Part shown: piece by piece, positions 24,251 through 34,545 of the stretch
Numbering within the stretch: position 1 is the stretch's first letter
Layout of the letters: each line of letters starts with the position of its first letter
NCBI RefSeq assembly: GCF_007666205.1
Contig: NZ_VDOR01000002.1
Location: forward strand, 62,001-126,000
Direction of reading: 5' to 3'
Source: Kocuria palustris
Lineage (GTDB): Bacteria; Actinomycetota; Actinomycetes; Actinomycetales; Micrococcaceae
DNA length: 64,000 bases
The notes under the pieces: generated by a model
Told to the model about the DNA's origin: nothing
Seen by the model: the letters and a program-made list of their open reading frames with translations, nothing else
Database searches by the model: none
Position numbers and translations under genes: made by a program

Positions 24251-25312
24251 TCAGCTCTCCGCGCGGCCCCGTCGCCAGTAGCCCATGAAGGTCACCGCGT
24301 CCTTGGGGCAGCCCGCGGCCTCCACGGCGAGTCGGCGCCAGGCCTTGACGGAGGAGGCCTCGCCGGCCAGGAACACGTAGGTCCCTCCCCGGCCGGCGGA
24401 GTCCGCGAGCGTCCACAGCAGGCCGGTGTCCGTGTCATCCGCGGCGGGATCGGCAGAGCCGGCGGGGTCGGCTGCGCCGGTGGGCCTGTCCGGACCGGTC
24501 GCGACGCCGGCGAGGGACGACGGCCGCCGGCCCGCCATGACCTCGTCGACCGCGCCCGCCGGGACGCCCAGGGTCTCGGCCAGCCGGGTCGCCGCGAGCC
24601 GCCCCCGGTCCTCGTCCCGGCCTCGGGCCAGCACGTGCAGCCGCAGCCCGGCATCGCGGCGGGGCCGCTCCCGGGGGAGGCGGGCCGGGGGATAGGCCTC
24701 CGCGTCGGCGTCGTCGGGGACCTCGATGATCACGTCGGCCGGCCGCCCGGGGCGCTGCGCCTGCAGCTGCTCGGCGATCGACAGCAGCGCGGGCGCGGCC
24801 GTCTCGTCGCCGACCGCGACGACCCGCTCGGCCTGTCCCGGCGCCCAGGAGGCCCAGATCGGCTCGTCGGCGCCCGGCACGAGGAGGAAGGCGCTCGAGC
24901 CGACCCCCGCCGTGGCGAACCAGCGTCCGCCGGGGCCCTCGTCGGCGGCGTGCAGCGCGACGTCGACCGCGATCTCGGGCACCCTGCGCCCGTCGTGGTC
25001 GATCCAGCGGCAGCTGCGCGCGGTGTAGGTGCGCAGCCAGCCGCGCTGCTCGACGGGCAGGGCGAACCAGGCCGGCAGCCCGGCCTCGAGGTCCGGGCGC
25101 TGCGGCTCGCCCCCGGGCGGCGGGATCACGAGCTTGAGGTAGGCGTCGGAGCAGGTGATCTCCGGCCCGTCGCCGATCAGGCCGGGGGAGGCCTCCAGCA
25201 GGTCGGGCCCGGCCAGGCGGACGCGGCGGAAGGTCGGGGAGAGGTCCTCGATCGCCGTCACGCTCACGAGCGCCGCGATGGTCCGGGGGCCCCGTGCGGA
25301 TGGGCGGGTCAT
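24251..25312 (-). CDS. Siderophore-interacting protein (ferric-siderophore reductase, SIP family)
   Basis: A 353-residue flavin-dependent reductase of the SIP family, which releases iron from imported siderophores in the cytoplasm. Residues ~15-150 form the FAD-binding barrel with 'RTYTARSCRW', and 'GDETAAPALLSIAEQL' starts the NAD(P)H domain; the C-terminus 'GEASSVKAWRRL' and 'GYWRRGRAE' is family-typical. An insertion of Ala/Asp/Pro-rich sequence lies at about 280-305. It is the last of five genes; ATG overlaps the ATPase stop by four bases and AGGAG lies five bases upstream. Confidence 0.92.
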   Translation of the reverse strand: MTRPSARGPRTIAALVSVTAIEDLSPTFRRVRLAGPDLLEASPGLIGDGPEITCSDAYLKLVIPPPGGEPQRPDLEAGLPAWFALPVEQRGWLRTYTARSCRWIDHDGRRVPEIAVDVALHAADEGPGGRWFATAGVGSSAFLLVPGADEPIWASWAPGQAERVVAVGDETAAPALLSIAEQLQAQRPGRPADVIIEVPDDADAEAYPPARLPRERPRRDAGLRLHVLARGRDEDRGRLAATRLAETLGVPAGAVDEVMAGRRPSSLAGVATGPDRPTGAADPAGSADPAADDTDTGLLWTLADSAGRGGTYVFLAGEASSVKAWRRLAVEAAGCPKDAVTFMGYWRRGRAES

Positions 25313-26157
25313 GATCGCTCCTGGGGAGGGTCGGGGGGTGCGGGGGATGCGGCCGCCGGGCCGTCGGCGCGGGCGCGGGGCAGGATCACGGGATGCCCCT
25401 CCGCGGGGTCGGCGATCACCTCGGCCCGCAGATCGAAGATCTCCCGGAGCCGGTCCGGGGTGAGGACCTCCTCCGGGGTCCCGGTCGCCACGACCCGGCC
25501 GTCGGCCATCGCGACCACCCGATCGGCCACGCGGGCCGCGAGATTGAGCTCGTGCAGCACCGCGACCACGGTGGTGCGGGTGCCGTCGGGGCGGCGCAGG
25601 CCGTGGAGCAGATCGAGCAGATCGACCTGGTGCGCCAGATCGAGAGCCGCGGTCGGCTCGTCGAGCAGCATCACGGGGGTGTCCTGGGCCAGGACCAGTG
25701 CGATCCAGGCGCGCTGGCGCTGGCCGCCGGAGAGCTCGTCGACGCGGCGCTGCGCGACGTCCTCGAGCCGCAGCAGCCGCAGGGCGCGGGCCACGGCCTC
25801 GTCGTCGCCGGGGGCGGGGGAGCCCCACCACTGCCGGTGCGGGTGGCGGCCGCGAGCCACGAGCTCGGTCACCGTGAGCCCCTCGGGGACCACGGGCGTC
25901 TGGGGCAGCAGGGCCACCTCGCGGGCATAGGGCTTCGCGCGCAGGCGGGCGAGCACCTCGCCGCGGAAGGCGATGGACCCGGCGCTGGGCGCCATCTGAC
26001 GGGACAGGCCCCGCAGCAGCGTGGACTTGCCGCAGCCGTTGGCGCCGATCAGCACGGTGGTCTCGTGCGGGCGGATCCGCAGGTCGACGTCGCGGACGGC
26101 CGCATGCCGGCCGTAGGACAGGCCGAGACCCTGCAGGTCGAAGACGGGATCGGTCAC
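25309..26157 (-). CDS. Iron-siderophore ABC transporter, ATP-binding protein
   Basis: A 282-residue FepC/FhuC-type ATPase that powers siderophore uptake. Walker A 'GANGCGKST', signature 'ELSGGQRQRAW', Walker B 'PVMLLDEPTAALD' and the switch His in 'VLHELNLAARV' are all intact. The last ~25 residues are a Pro/Ala-rich tail. The GTG start overlaps the preceding permease stop by four bases (GTGA). Confidence 0.94.
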   Translation of the reverse strand: MTDPVFDLQGLGLSYGRHAAVRDVDLRIRPHETTVLIGANGCGKSTLLRGLSRQMAPSAGSIAFRGEVLARLRAKPYAREVALLPQTPVVPEGLTVTELVARGRHPHRQWWGSPAPGDDEAVARALRLLRLEDVAQRRVDELSGGQRQRAWIALVLAQDTPVMLLDEPTAALDLAHQVDLLDLLHGLRRPDGTRTTVVAVLHELNLAARVADRVVAMADGRVVATGTPEEVLTPDRLREIFDLRAEVIADPAEGHPVILPRARADGPAAASPAPPDPPQERS

Positions 26158-27194
26158 GACCGGGCTCCTCTCCGCTGCCGGATCAGCAGCCACAGCATGA
26201 CGGGCGCGCCGACCGCGCCCGTGACGACTCCGGCGGGCAGGCGGGCGTCGCCCAGCAGCTCGGCCCCGATCATGTCCGCGCCGACGACGATCAGCGCCCC
26301 CACCGCCGCACTGGCCGGGAGGGACACGCGGCCGCCGCGCAGGGCGGCCGCGATCGGCGTCGAGAGCAGGGCGACGAAGGCCAGAGGCCCGCTCGCGGCG
26401 GTCGCCACGGCCGCCAGTACGACGCCCAGCCCCAGGGCGGCGGCGCTCGTGAGGGCCGGGCGGGACCCCAGGGCGGAGGCCAGCTCGGCGCCGAGCTCCG
26501 CGGGCTCCAGGGCCCGGTGCGCGGCCAGGGCGGCCGGCACGCCCAGGACCAGCACGACCGCGACCAGCAGGACCCGGTCCCACGTCGCGAGGTTCAGCGA
26601 GCCCGTGGTCCACACGGCGGCGTCCTGCGCGCTCTGCGCGGACAGGCGGGTCATCACGAACGAGACGACGGCGCCGCCGAGGGCCGCGACGCCGATCCCC
26701 GCCAGGAGGAAGCGCTCGCCCACGATGCCCGCGGCCCCGCCGCCGCGCCCCAGGGAGGTCGAGGCCACGGTGATCAGGGCCGCCGCGGCGAAGGCCCCGA
26801 TCAGCGCGGTGACCACCATGCCGGCGCCGCGCATGCCCAGGAAGGCCATGCCCAGCACGGCTCCGGCCGCGGCGCCGTGGGAGATGCCCAGGATGTCGGG
26901 GCTGGCCAGCGGGTTGCGCAGCACCCGTCGGAACAGAGCGCCGGACAGGCCGAAGCACATGCCCACGCCCGCCCCGAGCAGAGCCCGGGGGAGCTTGTCG
27001 TGCAGGACGATGAAGGAGGCCCCGGGGATCGTCTGCCCGCCGAGGATGCGCAGGAGATCCGGGATGGTGACGGTGTAGTCGCCCAGCAGGACGCGGACCG
27101 CCAGCATGACGAGCACGGCCAGGAACAGCAGCGACACCAGGCGCAGGGCCCGCCGCGACTCCCGCCGGCGCGCGGCGGCGACGTCGACGCTCAC
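26154..27194 (-). CDS. Iron-siderophore ABC transporter permease (FecCD family, second)
   Basis: A 346-residue FecCD/FepG-type permease with about nine to ten predicted transmembrane helices. The family motif 'RALLGAGVGMCFGLSGALFRRVLRNPLASPDILGIS' region (residues ~70-105) and 'ASGPLAFVALLSTPIA' are visible. It probably pairs with the preceding permease as a heterodimer. Start and stop each overlap neighbours by four bases. Confidence 0.93.
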   Translation of the reverse strand: MSVDVAAARRRESRRALRLVSLLFLAVLVMLAVRVLLGDYTVTIPDLLRILGGQTIPGASFIVLHDKLPRALLGAGVGMCFGLSGALFRRVLRNPLASPDILGISHGAAAGAVLGMAFLGMRGAGMVVTALIGAFAAAALITVASTSLGRGGGAAGIVGERFLLAGIGVAALGGAVVSFVMTRLSAQSAQDAAVWTTGSLNLATWDRVLLVAVVLVLGVPAALAAHRALEPAELGAELASALGSRPALTSAAALGLGVVLAAVATAASGPLAFVALLSTPIAAALRGGRVSLPASAAVGALIVVGADMIGAELLGDARLPAGVVTGAVGAPVMLWLLIRQRRGARS

Positions 27195-28243
27195 AGCGAG
27201 ACCTCCCTCCCGCGGCGCAGCAGCACGAGCAGCACGGGCACGCCCAGCACCACGGTCATGATGCCCACGTAGACCTCCTGGGGCGGGGCGATGACCCGGC
27301 CCAGGGCATCGGCCAGCAGCAGCAGCGCCGGCCCGAGCAGCAGGCACAGGACCACGATCCAGCGGTAGTCGCCGCCGACGAGGCGGCGGATCGCATGCGG
27401 GATCAGCAGCCCGACGAAGGAGATGGGCCCCGCTGCGGCGGTGGCCGCCCCGACCAGCAGGACGACGCCCGCGAAGACGATCAGCCGCTGGACCCGCAGG
27501 TCCACGCCGAGCCCGTGCGCGAGGTCATCTCCCAGGGCCAGGGCGTTGAGCCCCGAGCAGCCGAGGACCACGAGGGCCAGCCCCGCTGGGACGAGGGGCA
27601 GCGCGGCCGCGAGATCGGAGGCGTCGGCGCGCGTGACGGAGCCGACGTTCCAGTAGCGGAACCGGTCGAGGACCTCCGGGCGGGTCAGGACGATCGACGA
27701 CGTCACGGCGACGCATCCGGCGTTGACGGCGGCCCCCGACAGCGTCAGCCCCACCGGGGTGGGACTGCCGCCGAGCTGGCTGAGCCCGAACACGAGCGCG
27801 GCCGCGACCAGGGTCCCGGCCAGGGCGGCCAGGCCCATCGCCCAGCTGGTGGCCGCGCCGAGCCAGCCCAGCCCGATCACCACTCCGGCGGCGGCGCCCG
27901 AGCTGAGCCCGAGCAGCCCGGGATCGCCCAGGGGATTGCGGCTCACGCCCTGCAGCCCGGCACCGGCCACGGCCAGGGCCGCACCCACCAGGATCGCGGT
28001 GATCGTGCGGGGGACGCGGCTGAGCACGACGGCGGTCTCGATGTCCTCGGCGCCCCCGGGGTCCGAGCCCAGCAGCATGCCGGGGACGCGCAGGAGGACC
28101 TCGGAGACGACGGCCGGGTCCACGGAGCGGCTGCCCAGGAACAGCGAGGCCGCCGCCGCCCCCGTCACGAGGACGAGGGACAGGGCCAGGGCCGTCCAGG
28201 GCGTCGCCGCGGCGACCCGATGGCCGGTTCCGGCGCTGCTCAT
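27191..28243 (-). CDS. Iron-siderophore ABC transporter permease (FecCD family, first)
   Basis: A 350-residue FepD-type permease, the likely heterodimer partner of the next gene. Hallmarks are 'RTITAILVGAALAVAGAG' with 'NPLGDPGLLGLSSGA' and 'AGPISFVGLLIPHAIRRLVG', the coupling-helix region that contacts the ATPase. Strongly hydrophobic throughout after residue 17. ATG overlaps the binding-protein stop by four bases. Confidence 0.94.
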   Translation of the reverse strand: MSSAGTGHRVAAATPWTALALSLVLVTGAAAASLFLGSRSVDPAVVSEVLLRVPGMLLGSDPGGAEDIETAVVLSRVPRTITAILVGAALAVAGAGLQGVSRNPLGDPGLLGLSSGAAAGVVIGLGWLGAATSWAMGLAALAGTLVAAALVFGLSQLGGSPTPVGLTLSGAAVNAGCVAVTSSIVLTRPEVLDRFRYWNVGSVTRADASDLAAALPLVPAGLALVVLGCSGLNALALGDDLAHGLGVDLRVQRLIVFAGVVLLVGAATAAAGPISFVGLLIPHAIRRLVGGDYRWIVVLCLLLGPALLLLADALGRVIAPPQEVYVGIMTVVLGVPVLLVLLRRGREVSL

Positions 28244-29349
28244 GCGCTCGATGACTCTGCTCCCTGCCCGCCCTCGAGGGTCGAGACGATCTGCGGGACG
28301 ACCCGCTCCAGGGCCCACGGCAGGCTCAGCGGCGAGATCGCCGAGACCGAGAGGGTCTCCTGGCCGTCGGTCTGCAGCAGCAGGCGGTCCGCGGCCACGG
28401 CCGGGATCCTGCGCAGCAGGCCGTCCGAGCCGATGGCCTCGCGGGTCGACTCGTCCGTCGCCCAGGAGATGAGGATGTCGGAGTCGAGCTCGTCGGCGCG
28501 CTCGGGCGACCAGGTCATGAAGAAGCTCTCCGGCTCCTCGCCCTCCTCCCGGGCCACGGCGGGAGCCTGCTCCATCTCCAGGGCGGACAGGAAGCGGGGC
28601 CGGTTGTCGATCGAGGTGTAGATCGAGATCTCGTCCTCGGCCTCCGGGTCGACGGTGCCGTAGACGAACGTCTTCCCCGACAGGACGGGGTTCTGCTCGA
28701 CGGTCTCGGCCAGCCTCGCCTCGAGCTCGCCGACGATCTCCTCGGCCGCGTCGTCCAGGCCCAGGGCCGCGCCGACGCCGCGGGTGGTGTCCTGCCACGA
28801 CGTGCCGAACGCCATGGTGCCCTCGGGATAGGCGACGGTCGGCGCGATCTCGGAGAGGCGGTCGTAGTCCTCCTGCGTCAGCCCGGAGTACACGCCCAGG
28901 ATCACATCGGGGGTCAGCGCCGCGATCGCCTCGAAGTCGATGCCGTCGGTCTCCGAGTACTGCTCGGGGGCCTCGCCGCCGAGCTCGGCCAGCTTCTCGT
29001 CGAACCAGTCGGTCGAGCCGCTGTCGTTGCCGCCGAAGTCGACGGTCGGCATGCCGACGGGCACGACGCCCAGGGCGAGGGCCGCATCCTGATTGGCCCA
29101 GGACACGGTGGCCACGCGCTGCGGGGCCTGCTCGATCGTCGTCTCCCCGAAGGCGTGGGCGACGGTGCGGGGGAACTCGCCGCGCTCGCCGGTCTGCGCC
29201 GAGGGATCCTGGCTCGCGGAGTCCCCGGAGCCGGTCCGGCAGCCGGCCAGGGCGAGGGCGCCCGCGGCGGCCAGTCCGCTCAGCGCGGCGCGGCGGTCGA
29301 AGGACCGGCCGGCGAGGCCGGGGCGGCGGAGGGGATGCTGATCGGGCAC
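28240..29349 (-). CDS. Iron-siderophore substrate-binding lipoprotein
   Basis: A 369-residue FecB/FepB-type periplasmic-binding lipoprotein. Residues 1-38 form a twin-arginine-like, then hydrophobic, signal ('SFDRRAALSGLAAAG') ending in lipobox LAGC. The mature part has the class III binding-protein pattern: 'RVATVSWANQDAALALGVVPVG', a central helix and 'LTPDVILGVYSGL'. GTG start with AGGAG seven bases upstream. It is the first gene of the operon and sits behind an iron box at 29445-29458. The ligand is unknown; no siderophore synthesis genes are in view. Confidence 0.92.
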   Translation of the reverse strand: MPDQHPLRRPGLAGRSFDRRAALSGLAAAGALALAGCRTGSGDSASQDPSAQTGERGEFPRTVAHAFGETTIEQAPQRVATVSWANQDAALALGVVPVGMPTVDFGGNDSGSTDWFDEKLAELGGEAPEQYSETDGIDFEAIAALTPDVILGVYSGLTQEDYDRLSEIAPTVAYPEGTMAFGTSWQDTTRGVGAALGLDDAAEEIVGELEARLAETVEQNPVLSGKTFVYGTVDPEAEDEISIYTSIDNRPRFLSALEMEQAPAVAREEGEEPESFFMTWSPERADELDSDILISWATDESTREAIGSDGLLRRIPAVAADRLLLQTDGQETLSVSAISPLSLPWALERVVPQIVSTLEGGQGAESSSA

Positions 29350-29444
29350 GGTGCTGCTCCTGATGCTGGACGCGGCCGGAGGCGGGGCGGGCCCGTCGCC
29401 GGGAGCCGACCCGGCTCCCGTCGGGGGCCGGGCGCGGCAGTTGT

Positions 29445-29458
29445 TTAGGCAAGCCTAA
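29445..29458. promoter_or_regulatory. IdeR/DtxR-type iron box
   Basis: TTAGGCAAGCCTAA is a perfect inverted repeat of TTAGGC around AA, close to the known DtxR/IdeR operator core. It lies 96 bases before the siderophore binding-protein gene, and a TAGGCT hexamer within it could be the -10 box on the minus strand. Iron-loaded repressor bound here should shut off the operon. Confidence 0.85.
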
Positions 29459-29621
29459 GCTGCCAGCCGTTCACCCTAGGGTCCGCCGGGTGCCCGTGCA
29501 AGGCGGCCGGGCCTCCGGCGGCGGGCCGGGCGAGGCGGCGCCGACCGTCGCCGCGCCGCGCCGGTCCGGCCCGCAAGACACCGCGTGACCCGTCGCACTG
29601 CGTGACTCACATCGCGTTGCG

Positions 29622-29627
29622 TAGACT
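29622..29627 (+). promoter_or_regulatory. Putative pckG -10 box
   Basis: TAGACT fits TAnnnT. Upstream, GCGTGAC occurs twice, at 29583-29589 and 29600-29606, a possible activator or repressor half-site pair. The ATG is 120 bases downstream. The rest of the 397-base divergent region (29350-29746) shows only the iron box and a short GGGAGCC/GGCTCCC hairpin near 29401-29418. Confidence 0.45.
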
Positions 29628-29746
29628 GGGGGCATACAGGAAGCGGCCGCCCCCGCACGCACGCCGACGACGACGGGCGCGCACCTCGACGACGAGGTCC
29701 CCGGGGCGGAGCGCACAGCACACGGCCTCAACGAGGAGACACGTCC

Positions 29747-31606
<1,860 letters not shown>

Positions 31607-31655
31607 GCCGGCTCCGGCCCGCCGGGCTCGGGCCCCGCTGAGGGCCGGCAGGCCG

Positions 31656-31804
31656 GACCGGGACGATGAACGACGGCCCCGCGGCCGCCCGGAAGGGGCG
31701 GGCGCGGGGGCGCCGGCCAAGACCGGGGGGCGGCAAGGGGCGGGCAGGGGGGACGGGAACGATGAACGAGGGCCCCGGGGCCGCCGGGAGGGGGGGCCCG
31801 CGGG
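31656..31804. repeat. Imperfect ~54-bp GC-rich direct repeat, two copies
   Basis: Copy 1 (31656-31710) and copy 2 (31752-31804) share ACGATGAACGA followed by GGCCCCG, GGCCGCC and a G-run. Period is about 96 bases. They fill the 234-base gap between the convergent ends of pckG and the mutase gene. Copy 2 contains the 12-base palindrome GGCCCCGGGGCC. Each copy has an ATG opening a short Arg/Gly-rich frame, but no ribosome-binding site, so coding is unlikely. Confidence 0.6.
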
Positions 31805-31840
31805 GCCGTCGTCATGCGCCGGGCGGCGCGATCGGGCGGA

Positions 31841-33238
31841 TCAGGCGCGCACGACGCCCAGCACGCGATCGCGCAGCTGCTGCATGACCGCCTCGTCGTG
31901 GGCCTCGACGTTCAGGCGGAGGAACGGCTCGGTGTTGGACGGGCGCAGGTTGAACCACCAGGTGCCGTCGGCGGCGGAGAACGTGGTGCCATCCGTGTCC
32001 TCGACCTCGACGTCCTCGCCGGCGAAGGCCTCCCGGACGCGGTCCACGGCCGCCGCCTTGTCCTCGATCTCGGAGTTGATCTCCCCGGAGGCGGAGTACG
32101 GGTCGTAGCTGGCCATGAGCTCGGACAGGGGGCGGTCCTGCTCGCCGAGGGCGGCGAGCACGTGCATGGCCGCGAGCATGCCGGTGTCGGCGTTGAAGAA
32201 GTCGCGGAAGTAGTAGTGCGCGGAGTGCTCGCCGCCGAAGACGGCCGACTCCCGGGCCATCACGGCCTTGATGAAGGAATGGCCCACGCGGGTGCGCACG
32301 GGGCGCCCGCCGCGCGCGGCGACCAGCTCGGGGACGGCGCGGGACGTGATGAGGTTGTAGATCACGACCGGGCTCTGCTCCCCCGCCTCGCGGGCCCGGG
32401 CGATCTCCCGCTCGGCGACGATCGCGGCGATCGCCGAGGGAGTGACCGCCTCGCCCCGCTCGTCGATCACGAAGCAGCGGTCGGCGTCGCCGTCGAAGGC
32501 CAGGCCGATGTCGGCGCCGTGCTCGCGCACGGCCTGCTGCAGGTCCATGAGGTTCGCGGGCTCGAGCGGGTTCGCGGGGTGGTTCGGGAAGGTGCCGTCG
32601 AGCTCGAAGTACAGCGGGACGATCTCCAGGGGCAGCCCGGCGAGCACGGTGTCGCCGAGCACGGCCGGGGTCGTCAGCCCGCCCATGCCGTTGCCGGCGT
32701 CCACGACGACCTTGAGCGGGCGGATGCCGCCGAGGTCCACGAGTCCCCGCAGGAACTCGGCGTAGTCCTTCAGGACGTCGCGCTCGGTCGCCCCTCCCCG
32801 GCGCTCGCCCGCGGGGACGCCGTCGGCCAGGTAGGTCTGAGCGCGGTCGCGGATCTCGTACAGGCCGGTCTCCGAGGAGACGGGCACGGCCCCCGGCAGC
32901 GCCATCTTCATGCCGTTGTACTGGGCGGGGTTGTGGCTCGCGGTGAACGTCACGCCGGCCGCGTCGAGCACGCCGCACGCGAAGTAGAGCTCGTCCGTGG
33001 AGATCAGGCCGATCTTGACGACGTCCGCGCCGCGGGCGGTCGCGCCGTCGGCGAAGGCGTCGATGAACTCGGGGGACGACGGGCGCATGTCGCCGCCCAC
33101 CAGCACGGTCGAGCCGGCCAGCTCGAGGACGTCGACGAAGGCCGCGCCGGTGGCCCGGACGGTCTCGGCGGTGATGGTGTCGCCCACGATGCCGCGGACG
33201 TCGTAGGCCTTGAAGGACTGGGAGAGGTCGATGGTCAT
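31841..33238 (-). CDS. manB: Phosphomannomutase/phosphoglucomutase
   Basis: A 465-residue alpha-D-phosphohexomutase that interconverts mannose (or glucose) 6- and 1-phosphates for GDP-mannose and glycan synthesis. The catalytic phosphoserine is in 'TASHNPAQYNGMK', the metal loop is 'DGDADRC', the sugar loop is 'GGEHSAHYY', and the phosphate loop is 'RPSNTEPFLRL'. The ATG at 33238 has no Shine-Dalgarno; TAGAGT ends seven bases upstream. It is divergent from manA, which makes its likely precursor mannose-6-phosphate. Confidence 0.94.
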   Translation of the reverse strand: MTIDLSQSFKAYDVRGIVGDTITAETVRATGAAFVDVLELAGSTVLVGGDMRPSSPEFIDAFADGATARGADVVKIGLISTDELYFACGVLDAAGVTFTASHNPAQYNGMKMALPGAVPVSSETGLYEIRDRAQTYLADGVPAGERRGGATERDVLKDYAEFLRGLVDLGGIRPLKVVVDAGNGMGGLTTPAVLGDTVLAGLPLEIVPLYFELDGTFPNHPANPLEPANLMDLQQAVREHGADIGLAFDGDADRCFVIDERGEAVTPSAIAAIVAEREIARAREAGEQSPVVIYNLITSRAVPELVAARGGRPVRTRVGHSFIKAVMARESAVFGGEHSAHYYFRDFFNADTGMLAAMHVLAALGEQDRPLSELMASYDPYSASGEINSEIEDKAAAVDRVREAFAGEDVEVEDTDGTTFSAADGTWWFNLRPSNTEPFLRLNVEAHDEAVMQQLRDRVLGVVRA

Positions 33239-33245
33239 GCCCGGA

Positions 33246-33251
33246 ACTCTA
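33246..33251 (-). promoter_or_regulatory. Putative -10 hexamer of the mutase gene (leaderless)
   Basis: TAGAGT on the minus strand ends seven bases before the ATG at 33238. No ribosome-binding site is present. Confidence 0.45.
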
Positions 33252-33372
33252 GTGGAGCGGGATCGCCGCCCCCGGTGCCCATCGGCCGTGCCGCCCGGAT
33301 CCTGCCGCCCCGGGGCCCGAGAGGGGACAGCGGGGCCCCCGGCGCGGCGGGCCCCTGTGATTACATGGGCCC

Positions 33373-34545
33373 ATGCCGGAGATCTTCGAGATGATCGACC
33401 CCATCCAGAACTACTCGTGGGGCTCGCACACCGTCCTGGCCTCCCTGCAGGGGCGCCCGTCGCCGTCGGAGCAGCCCGAGGCCGAGCTGTGGATCGGGTC
33501 GCACTCCGGGGGATCGTCGCAGCTGGTCCTGGAGGACGGGGCGCGCTCCCTCGACGAGCTGCTCCGGGAGGACCCGGAGCGCTTCGTGCGCGGCGGGGCG
33601 CAGGCCGTGTCCGAGGACGGCTCCCTGCCCTTCCTCCTGAAGATCCTGGCGATCGATGCCCCGCTGTCCATCCAGGTGCACCCCTCGATCGAGCAGGCCC
33701 GGGAGGGCTTCGAGCGCGAGGAGTCCCAGGGGATCCCGCTCGGCGCACCGCACCGCAGCTACAAGGACCGCAGCGACAAGCCCGAGACCGTCGTGGCGCT
33801 GTCGCGGCTGCAGATCCTCACCGGCATCCGCGACCGGGCGGAGCTCGCGCTGCTGGCCGAGAGCCTCGATCAGCAGTGGCTGCGCGATGCCCTGGAATCC
33901 CCCGAGCCGGTCCTGCGCACCGTCCTGGGCCTGTCCGAGGACCGGGCGGCCGAGGCCCTCGCGGAGCTCGAGTCCGCGGCGCGTCGGCTCCCCCCGGGCG
34001 ATGAGCTCGGGGCCCTGCTGGGCTACGTCTCGGAATCCCACCCGGGGGACCGGGGGCTGCTCGTGGCGGCGTGCATGAACCACTTCGTCCTCGAGCCGGG
34101 GGAGTCCATGTTCACCCCCGCCGGGCAGGTGCACGCCTACCTCCAGGGCACCGCCGTGGAGATCATGGCGTGCTCGGACAACGTGCTGCGCGCGGGCCTG
34201 ACGCCCAAGCACGTGGACGTCCCGGAGCTGCTGCGCGTCGTCACCGACGACCAGGACCCGGGCGAGCCCCAGGAGTCCTCGGCCGGCGCCGACGGCCTGC
34301 GCCGGATCCCGCTGTGGGACGACCGCCTGAGCCTGGTCTCGGGGAAGGCGACCCCGGCGCGCGACCTCTCGCTGGAGCCCGGGGTCTGCACGGTCCTGTG
34401 TGTCGAGGGCACGATCACCCTCTCCGTGCCCGGGACCGACCCCGTCCGGATCACCGCCGGCAGCTCCGCCTGGGTGCGCGCCGACGACGCCCGGATCACG
34501 GTCAGCGGACAGGGCGAGCTCTATGCCGTCGGCCTGAGCGCGTGA
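33373..34545 (+). CDS. manA: Mannose-6-phosphate isomerase, class I
   Basis: Interconverts fructose-6-phosphate and mannose-6-phosphate. The 390-residue zinc enzyme begins with the family signature 'PIQNYSWGSHTVLASL'; zinc ligands lie in 'SIQVHPSIEQA' (Gln and His), the Glu in 'DKPETVVAL' and the His in 'AGQVHAYLQG'. The C-terminal cupin is complete. A GATTACAT stretch six bases before the ATG may be a -10 region; no Shine-Dalgarno is seen. The stop overlaps the next gene by four bases. Confidence 0.94.
   Translation: MPEIFEMIDPIQNYSWGSHTVLASLQGRPSPSEQPEAELWIGSHSGGSSQLVLEDGARSLDELLREDPERFVRGGAQAVSEDGSLPFLLKILAIDAPLSIQVHPSIEQAREGFEREESQGIPLGAPHRSYKDRSDKPETVVALSRLQILTGIRDRAELALLAESLDQQWLRDALESPEPVLRTVLGLSEDRAAEALAELESAARRLPPGDELGALLGYVSESHPGDRGLLVAACMNHFVLEPGESMFTPAGQVHAYLQGTAVEIMACSDNVLRAGLTPKHVDVPELLRVVTDDQDPGEPQESSAGADGLRRIPLWDDRLSLVSGKATPARDLSLEPGVCTVLCVEGTITLSVPGTDPVRITAGSSAWVRADDARITVSGQGELYAVGLSA

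Noticed and set aside
31666-31887. Small Arg/Gly-rich frame across the duplicated element
   Set aside because: No ribosome-binding site, composition follows the GC-rich repeat, and it overlaps the 3' end of manB.
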